The position numbers and the translations under genes were made by a program. A model generated the notes under the pieces. That model had not been told where the DNA came from. It saw only the letters and a list, made by a program, of their open reading frames with translations, and searched no databases. Positions 1-4,772 of a stretch of DNA of 6,804 bases are shown here, piece after piece (the first letter of the stretch is position 1; each line of letters opens with the position of its first letter). Source of the DNA: DATLZM01 sp035559315 (GTDB lineage Bacteria > Actinomycetota > UBA4738 > HRBIN12); contig DATMBJ010000112.1 in assembly GCA_035559315.1 (NCBI GenBank), forward strand, positions 1 through 6,804, written 5' to 3'.

Positions 1-426
1 GGCGACGAGGAGCTCGTGGTCCTGGCGCAGGCGGCAAGCACGCCGCAGTTCCTGCTGTTCTCGGTCCGGCCGGGCCCCGAACTCGCACCCGTCACCGTCG
101 CCCCGCCCGGTCACCGCCCCGCGGGCCTGGCGCCCGGCGAGCCGCTCTCGATCTGGACCGGCGGCGACGAGGGGTTCCAGGGGGCGGTGGCCTGCGAGGG
201 CTACCCGGCGGATCCCGTCCTGGTGGTGGCGTGGTCCGACCATCCGGTCGAGGGCCCCGGCTCCGACACGGTGGAGGTCCACGTCGCGCGGCTCGGGCTG
301 GAACCGGACGGCACGGCCAGGGTGCTCGAGGCGTCGGACTCGACGCAGACGGTCGGCGACCCCTTGCCCTTCCCGTTCGGCTCGCAGGGACGCGCCTGCG
401 GCGTCGACTTCCAAGGGGTGGGCTGA
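1..426 (+). CDS. Hypothetical protein, C-terminal part (5' end outside window)
   Basis: The reading frame is open from base 1 to a TGA at 424-426, giving 141 visible residues. A GTG at 16 is in frame, but the frame runs upstream to the window edge, so I treat this as the end of a longer protein. Third codon positions are nearly all G or C, as in the known genes of this window, and no competing frame looks real, so it is probably coding. The visible part is acidic, proline- and glycine-rich and beta-like, with no long hydrophobic segment. Two cysteines (visible residues 65 and 133) could form a disulfide, which would fit an exported domain, but the N-terminus that would show a signal peptide is missing. 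I do not recognise the family. It converges on hemW with 20 bases between the stops. In many actinomycetes hrcA and dnaJ follow hemW on the same strand; this gene is neither, judging from the visible residues. Confidence 0.65.
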   Translation, partial: GDEELVVLAQAASTPQFLLFSVRPGPELAPVTVAPPGHRPAGLAPGEPLSIWTGGDEGFQGAVACEGYPADPVLVVAWSDHPVEGPGSDTVEVHVARLGLEPDGTARVLEASDSTQTVGDPLPFPFGSQGRACGVDFQGVG

Positions 427-427
427 A

Positions 428-442
428 CCCCCCGCCGGGGGG
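428..442. terminator. GC-only hairpin between convergent stop codons
   Basis: Six C, the three-base loop GCC, then six G form a perfect 6-bp stem, sitting entirely inside the 20-base gap between the stop of the left-hand gene (424-426) and the stop of hemW (447-449). The position suggests a bidirectional terminator. Neither side has a T-run, so it is not a classical intrinsic terminator. U-less hairpin terminators have been proposed in actinomycetes, but their efficiency is debated. In DNA this rich in G and C, a short G/C palindrome could also arise by chance. Confidence 0.35.
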
Positions 443-446
443 CGAC

Positions 447-1580
447 TCAGCCGGTGAGCGCCAGGACGAGCTCGTTCAGCAGGAGCATCCCCCGCTCGGT
501 CGCGACCACGCGGCCGTCGGCGCGGGCCAGGAGCCCCCGCTCGAGGAGCTCCGCCGCCGCATCGGCGCGGACCCGCGAGATCGGCAGGCCCCGGAACGTC
601 CGGAGCCGCAGGAGCACCTCCTCCAGCCGGAGCTCCTCGGGGCCGAGCCGCTCCTCCCCGCCCACCGGGAGCCGGCCGGCCTCCACCGCCTCGAGGTACG
701 CGAGGGGCGGGCGGAGGTTCCACCACCGACGGTCCCCCCGCGCCGAGTGCGCGCCCGCCCCCAGGCCGAGGTAGGGCCGCCGCTCCCAGTACCCCAGGTT
801 GTGGAGGCACTCGAACCCCGGCCGGGCCCAGTTCGACACCTCGTAGTGGCGGTAGCCGGCGTCGCGGAGCAGCTCGCAGGCCAGCTCGAACATCTCGGCC
901 TGGAGGTCGGGGTCGGGGGGCGGGACGAGCCCGGCGGCCACCTTCCGCCCGAGCGGCGTGGCGGGCTCCACGGTGAGCGCGTAGGCCGAGACGTGCTCGG
1001 GGCCGAGGGCGATCGCCTCCTCCAGGGTCCGCCGCCACGAGCCGAGGGTCTCCCCGTGGGCCCCGTAGATCAGGTCCAGGTTCACGTTCCCGAACCCCGC
1101 CTCCCGGGCGGCGGCGAAGGCCCGCCGGACGCTCGCGGGCCCGTGGACCCGCTCCAGGGCCGCGAGGACGGCGGGGTCGAACGACTGGGCGCCCAGCGAG
1201 AGCCGGGTCACGCCGCCCGCCCGGAGCCGGGCGAGGGAGCGGACGTCGACCGTGTCCGGGTTCGCCTCCACCGTGACCTCGGCTCCCCCGGCGACGTCGA
1301 ACCGCGCCCGGAGGTGCGCCAGCACGCCGAGGAGGGCGCCCGGCTCCAGCGTGGTGGGGGTCCCTCCGCCCACGAAGACCGAGACGAACCGCTCCCCCTC
1401 CCAGGCTGACGCCGCCAGGTCCGCCTCCCGGCGGAGCGCCGCGGCGTACCGCCCCGCGAGGTGCCCGAGCCCCGCGTAGGCGTTGAAGTCGCAGTACCCG
1501 CAGCGGGTGAGGCAGAACGGCACGTGGACGTAGAGCCCGGCCGGCGGACGCCCGTCGCCTCGGCCCACGCCTCCCCTCAC
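447..1580 (-). CDS. hemW: Heme chaperone HemW (radical SAM, HemN-like)
   Basis: The product has 377 residues, close to the usual HemW length of about 380. The radical-SAM cluster motif CxxxCxxC is at C23, C27 and C30 and should bind a [4Fe-4S] cluster and S-adenosylmethionine. It is followed by the SAM-contacting GGGTPT at 71-76 and by GAQSFD at 130-135. HNLGYW at 260-265 matches the HNxxYW motif that marks HemW and is absent from true coproporphyrinogen dehydrogenase HemN, so a heme-trafficking role is favoured over heme synthesis. GLGAGAHS (272-279) and a C-terminal HemN_C-type winged-helix region (about 312-377) complete the family pattern. I chose the GTG at 1580-1578: it overlaps the lepA stop as GTGA and has GGAGG four bases upstream. 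A second in-frame GTG at 1568 lies too close to its own purine run. Longer readings of this frame run into lepA and are not coding. Translation is probably coupled to lepA. Family members are often mislabelled HemN. Confidence 0.95.
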   Translation of the reverse strand: MRGGVGRGDGRPPAGLYVHVPFCLTRCGYCDFNAYAGLGHLAGRYAAALRREADLAASAWEGERFVSVFVGGGTPTTLEPGALLGVLAHLRARFDVAGGAEVTVEANPDTVDVRSLARLRAGGVTRLSLGAQSFDPAVLAALERVHGPASVRRAFAAAREAGFGNVNLDLIYGAHGETLGSWRRTLEEAIALGPEHVSAYALTVEPATPLGRKVAAGLVPPPDPDLQAEMFELACELLRDAGYRHYEVSNWARPGFECLHNLGYWERRPYLGLGAGAHSARGDRRWWNLRPPLAYLEAVEAGRLPVGGEERLGPEELRLEEVLLRLRTFRGLPISRVRADAAAELLERGLLARADGRVVATERGMLLLNELVLALTG

Positions 1581-3391
1581 CTCGCCTCCGTCCGCTGGTC
1601 CACCCGGAGCGCGGCGATGAACGCCTCCTGCGGCACGTCCACCTTCCCCACCCGCCGGAGCCGGGCCTTCCCGGCCTTCTGCCGCTCGAGGAGCTTCCGC
1701 TTCCGCGTCACGTCCCCGCCGTAGCACTTCGCGAGGACGTCCTTCCGCTTCGCCTTCACGGTCTCCCGGGCGATCACCCGCGAGCCGATCGCCGCCTGGA
1801 TCGCGACGTCGAAGAGCTGCCGGGGGATCAGCTCCTTGAGCCGTTCCACCATCCGCCGGGCGTAGGGGTAGGCCTTCTCCCGGTGCACGACCGCGGAGAA
1901 CGCGTCCACCGGCTCGCCGTGGAGCAGCACGTCGACCCGGACCAGGTCGGCGGGCTCGTAGCCCCAGTGCTCGTAGTCGAGGGAGGCGTAGCCCCGGGTC
2001 CGGGACTTCAGCTGGTCGAAGAAGTCGAAGATGATCTCGGCGAGCGGGAGGAGGTAGTGGAGCTCCACCCGCTCGGGCGAGAGGTAGCGCATGTCCATGA
2101 GCTCCCCCCGCCGCGAGCGGCAGAGGTCCATCACCGGCCCGAGGTGCTCCTTGGGGGTGATGATGGTGGCGAGCACCACCGGCTCCTCCACCCGGTCGTA
2201 GGTCCCGGGGGGCGGCATCTCGCTCGGGTTGTGCACCACGGTCACCCGGTCGCCGCGGACCACGTGGAACTCCACGTTCGGCGCCGTGGCGATCAGCTCC
2301 AGGCCGAACTCCCGCTCCAGGCGCTCCTTCACGATGTCCATGTGGAGGAGACCGAGGAACCCGCACCGGAACCCGAACCCCAGGGCCTTCGAGGTCTCCG
2401 GCTCGAACACGAGCGCCGCGTCGTTCAGCCGGAGCTTCTCGAGGGCGTCGCGGAGCGCGGGGTAGTCCCCGCCCTCGGCCGGGTAGAGGCCGCTCCAGAC
2501 CATCGGCTTCGGCTCCCGGTAGCCGGGGAGGGGCTCACGCGCCGCCGCCTTCCCCGCCCCGGTGATGGTGTCGCCGACCTTGGCCTGGCGGACGTCCCGA
2601 ACCCCGGTGACCAGGTAGCCGACCTCGCCGGGCCCGAGCTCCGGCACCGGGACGGGGTCGGGGGCCATCACCCCCGCCTCCTCGCACTCGACCTCGAGGC
2701 CCACGGCCATGAACCGGATCCTCGAGCGGGAGCGGAGCACCCCGTCGACCACGCGCACGTAGGCGACGACCCCCCGGTAGGGGTCGTAGGCGGAGTCGAA
2801 GATCAGCGCCCGGAGGGGCTCCTCCCGCCGGCCGGAGGGCGGGGGGACCCGGTCGATCACGGCCTCGACCAGCGCAGGGACCCCGGCCCCCGTCTTTGCC
2901 GACACCCGGAGCACCTCCTCCTCGGCGCAGCCCACGAGCTCGGCGAGCTCCCGCGCGACACGGTCGGGGGCGGCGGCCGGGAGGTCGATCTTGTTCACCG
3001 CCGGCACGACCACGAGCCCGGCGTCGCGCGCCAGGTGGAAGTTGGCGAGGGTTTGGGCCTCTATCCCCTGCGCCGCGTCCACCAGGAGCACCGCGCCCTC
3101 GCAGGCCGCGAGCGACCGGGAGACCTCGTAGGTGAAGTCCACGTGCCCGGGGGTGTCGATCAGGTTCAGCACGTAGGGGGCCCCGTCCCGCTCGTAGGCG
3201 AGGCGGACCGCCTGGGCCTTGATCGTGATCCCCCGCTCCCGCTCCAGGTCCATCCGGTCCAGGAACTGCTCCCGCATCTCGCGCTCGGAGACCGTGTGGG
3301 TGAGCTCGAGGAGCCGGTCGGCCAGGGTGGACTTCCCGTGGTCGATGTGGGCCACGATACAGAAGTTCCGGATCCGGGAGGTCTCGGTCAC
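1577..3391 (-). CDS. lepA: Elongation factor 4 (LepA GTPase)
   Basis: The product has 604 residues, the normal size for LepA/EF4, a ribosome-associated translational GTPase linked to back-translocation and 30S subunit assembly. All G motifs are intact: P-loop AHIDHGKS (14-21), switch I threonine in RGITIK (T56), DTPGH (79-83), NKID (133-136) and SAKTG (164-168). The EF-G-like domains follow. The LepA-specific C-terminal domain is clear near the end, with LAKCYGGDVTRKRKLL and then DVPQEAFIAAL. That domain rules out EF-G, TypA/BipA and IF2. The start is the GTG at 3391-3389, which gives the family N-terminus TETSRIRNFCIVAHIDHGK. An ATG at 3401-3399 is out of frame, and no other start near the N-terminus fits. 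There is no convincing Shine-Dalgarno sequence; a -10-like TACGAT lies 8 bases upstream, so the mRNA may be leaderless. The stop overlaps the hemW start. Confidence 0.97.
   Translation of the reverse strand: MTETSRIRNFCIVAHIDHGKSTLADRLLELTHTVSEREMREQFLDRMDLERERGITIKAQAVRLAYERDGAPYVLNLIDTPGHVDFTYEVSRSLAACEGAVLLVDAAQGIEAQTLANFHLARDAGLVVVPAVNKIDLPAAAPDRVARELAELVGCAEEEVLRVSAKTGAGVPALVEAVIDRVPPPSGRREEPLRALIFDSAYDPYRGVVAYVRVVDGVLRSRSRIRFMAVGLEVECEEAGVMAPDPVPVPELGPGEVGYLVTGVRDVRQAKVGDTITGAGKAAAREPLPGYREPKPMVWSGLYPAEGGDYPALRDALEKLRLNDAALVFEPETSKALGFGFRCGFLGLLHMDIVKERLEREFGLELIATAPNVEFHVVRGDRVTVVHNPSEMPPPGTYDRVEEPVVLATIITPKEHLGPVMDLCRSRRGELMDMRYLSPERVELHYLLPLAEIIFDFFDQLKSRTRGYASLDYEHWGYEPADLVRVDVLLHGEPVDAFSAVVHREKAYPYARRMVERLKELIPRQLFDVAIQAAIGSRVIARETVKAKRKDVLAKCYGGDVTRKRKLLERQKAGKARLRRVGKVDVPQEAFIAALRVDQRTEAR
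1585..1589 (-). promoter_or_regulatory. Shine-Dalgarno sequence of hemW
   Basis: GGAGG lies within the last lepA codons, four bases upstream of the GTG at 1580. It is the only clear Shine-Dalgarno sequence before any of the four visible starts, and it supports this start. Together with the GTGA overlap of stop and start, it points to translational coupling of hemW to lepA. The spacing is slightly short. Confidence 0.55.
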
Positions 3392-3405
3392 GTCCGGCCA
3401 TCGTA
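3392..3405 (-). promoter_or_regulatory. Putative lepA-hemW promoter -10 box, leaderless start
   Basis: On the minus strand TACGAT occupies 3405-3400. It fits the TANNNT pattern of actinobacterial housekeeping -10 boxes. Eight bases separate it from the lepA GTG, which would put transcription initiation at or within about two bases of the start codon. No -35 resembling TTGACA is visible around 3423-3428, and there is no Shine-Dalgarno sequence. The call is inferred from position and pattern only. Confidence 0.45.
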
Positions 3406-3437
3406 CGGGACGCGGCCGGGCGGTCGGGCCCCGCTGG

Positions 3438-3451
3438 TACACTCGGACGCC
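3438..3451 (+). promoter_or_regulatory. Putative rpsT promoter -10 box, leaderless start
   Basis: TACACT at 3438-3443 fits TANNNT and is preceded by GG. Eight bases separate it from the rpsT GTG at 3452, so initiation would fall at or next to the start codon. The preceding bases contain no Shine-Dalgarno sequence, which agrees with a leaderless mRNA. No clear -35 is visible around 3415-3420. The spacing is identical to that on the lepA side. Confidence 0.5.
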
Positions 3452-3769
3452 GTGGCGAACATCCGGTCGCAGATCAAGCGGAACCGCCAGAACGAGCGCC
3501 GCAGGCTCCGGAACCGGTCGGTCCGGACCGCGCTCAAGACCTTCGCGAAGAAGGTCCGGGCCGCCGTGGCCGAGGGCGACCTCGAGCGGGCCGCCGAGGC
3601 CTACCGGGTGGCGGCCTGGAAGCTCGACGAGGCCGCGGCGAAGGGCGTGATCCACAAGCGGACGGCGGCCCGCCGCAAGTCCCGCCTGGCCCGCGCCCTG
3701 GCCAAGGCCGCCAGGCCGCCGGCCGAAGCCAAGGCCGCCAGGCCGCCGGCCGAAGCCCAGGCCTCCTGA
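3452..3769 (+). CDS. rpsT: 30S ribosomal protein S20 (bS20)
   Basis: The product has 105 residues and is strongly basic. The N-terminus MANIRSQIKRNRQNERRRLRNRSVRTALKTF cut to its key parts (MANIRSQIKR at 1-10, RRLRNRSVRT at 17-26) is typical bS20, as is GVIHKRTAARRKSRL at 65-79. bS20 binds 16S rRNA early in 30S assembly as a helical bundle. Most actinobacterial versions have about 86-88 residues. This one carries about 18 extra C-terminal residues made of two copies of AKAARPPAE followed by AQAS. A C-terminal tail of similar length exists in the Thermus protein, so an extension is tolerated in the ribosome. The GTG at 3452 is the only start giving the family N-terminus; the frame stays open far upstream, opposite lepA, but that part is not coding. 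The gene is divergent from lepA and convergent with holA, and is transcribed alone. Confidence 0.96.
   Translation: MANIRSQIKRNRQNERRRLRNRSVRTALKTFAKKVRAAVAEGDLERAAEAYRVAAWKLDEAAAKGVIHKRTAARRKSRLARALAKAARPPAEAKAARPPAEAQAS
3701..3757 (+). repeat. 27-bp perfect tandem repeat in the 3' end of rpsT
   Basis: Two identical 27-base units occupy 3701-3727 and 3728-3754, and the period continues perfectly to 3757. The next nine bases (3758-3766) match the unit at seven positions, suggesting a decayed third copy before the stop. Each unit is nine codons and encodes AKAARPPAE, so the duplication keeps the frame and only lengthens the bS20 tail. Identity down to every third base suggests a recent event by slippage or unequal exchange. 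Confidence 0.9.
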
Positions 3770-3814
3770 CCCGGCCCGCCTTCCCCGAGCCCCGGACCCA
3801 AGGTCTCCCGACCC

Positions 3815-4759
3815 TCAGCCCCGGCCGGCGATCGCCGCCACCAGCGCCGCCAGCACGACGTCCTCGGGCGCCCCGGACTTGAGCGCCCGGTCGGCCGCGA
3901 CGACCTCCCCGTGGAGCGCCGCGAGCTCCTCCTCCCGGAAGCGCCGGGCCTGGTCGCGCAGCCGCCGGGCCTGCCACTCGAACCGCAGGCCCGCGGCGCG
4001 CGCCAGCTCGGCGGGCGGCATCCGCTCGGGCAGGGCCCGCACCCGGAGCAGGTCGCGGAGGCGGGCGGCCACCCCCCCGAGGATCAGGAGGGGGTCGCCG
4101 CGGGCCTCGAGGAGCGAGCGGAGCGCGCGGATCGCCCCCGGCAGGTCCTTCCCGAACGCCCGGTCGCACAGGTCCCAGACGTGCTGCTCGCCGAGCCCCC
4201 GGAACTGGCGGAGGACCAGGTCCCTGCCCACCCGCTCGCCGGGGAAGGCCGCCCCGAGCTGGCGGACGGCCTGGTCGAGCGCGCCGGGGTCCTCGCCCAC
4301 CGTCTCGACCAGGGCCTGGGCGGCCTCCGGGGCGAGCTGCACCCCGCCCTCGCGGGCTCGGGCCAGGACCCAGCCCGCCAGGTCCTTCCTCGCGACCCGC
4401 ACCTCCCGGACCTCCCCGACCCCCTGGACCAGGCGGACCAGGGCCGCCGGCGGCCTGCCGCGCTCGGGGACCGGGGCGCACAGGACCAGCCACGCGTCGG
4501 GCGGGGGCGCCGCGAGGTAGGCCGCGAGCTCCCGGTGCGCGGCCTCGGGGAGGGCCCGGGCGTCGGTCACGAGGAGGGCGCGGGCTTCGCCGAAGAGCGA
4601 CGGGGTGGCGAGGTCGGCGAGTTCCCCTCCGGCCCACGCGGCCCCCTCGACCTCGCGGGGGCGGACCCCTCCCAGCGCCTCCAGCGCCGCCTCGCGGAGG
4701 AGGAAGGGGTCCTCGCCCCACAGCAGCAGGACGGGGGGCGGGCGTCTCGGGCGCGTCAC
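3815..4759 (-). CDS. holA: DNA polymerase III delta subunit (clamp loader)
   Basis: The product has 314 residues, slightly under the usual 320-340 for HolA. The delta subunit opens the beta sliding clamp within the clamp-loader complex in the cytoplasm. LLLWGEDPFLLREA (11-24) matches the HolA N-terminal signature, and TPSLFGEARALLVTDA (52-67) the strand and loop that follow. There is no working Walker A motif, as expected, because delta does not hydrolyse ATP. The C-terminal collar domain is visible as AIRALRSLLEARGDPLLIL (209-227), LRDLLRV (234-240) and the terminal ALKSGAPEDVVLAALVAAI (292-310). The start is the GTG at 4759-4757, the only one that fits the signature; no Shine-Dalgarno sequence precedes it. 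It lies 13 bases after the comEC stop on the same strand, so the two probably share a transcript and holA may rely on terminating comEC ribosomes. Confidence 0.92.
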   Translation of the reverse strand: MTRPRRPPPVLLLWGEDPFLLREAALEALGGVRPREVEGAAWAGGELADLATPSLFGEARALLVTDARALPEAAHRELAAYLAAPPPDAWLVLCAPVPERGRPPAALVRLVQGVGEVREVRVARKDLAGWVLARAREGGVQLAPEAAQALVETVGEDPGALDQAVRQLGAAFPGERVGRDLVLRQFRGLGEQHVWDLCDRAFGKDLPGAIRALRSLLEARGDPLLILGGVAARLRDLLRVRALPERMPPAELARAAGLRFEWQARRLRDQARRFREEELAALHGEVVAADRALKSGAPEDVVLAALVAAIAGRG

Positions 4760-4772
4760 GGTTCGCGGGGGA

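Noticed and set aside
1581..2366. Upstream extension of the hemW frame into lepA
   Set aside because: The extension is repetitive Arg, Gly and Ala sequence without homology, and hemW family members start near the 1580 GTG.
3399..3401. ATG upstream of lepA as the start codon
   Set aside because: It is out of frame with LepA (10 bases from the GTG) and leads into a shadow frame.
1883..3451. Long open frame on the plus strand, in frame with rpsT and antisense to lepA
   Set aside because: Its translation is low-complexity and rich in His, Val, Glu, Gly and Arg, with no family resemblance, and it lies opposite an unambiguous lepA. Long antisense frames are expected where third positions are nearly all G or C. 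Only the part from 3452 is a gene.
3392..3655. N-terminal extension of LepA across the spacer and rpsT
   Set aside because: LepA proteins start just before the RNFCIVAHIDHGK region; the extra residues are a frame shadow of rpsT on the other strand.
3794..3806. Possible terminator hairpin between rpsT and holA (GGACC-CAA-GGTCT)
   Set aside because: Only four Watson-Crick pairs plus one wobble and no T-run. The 45-base gap (3770-3814) shows no convincing terminator.
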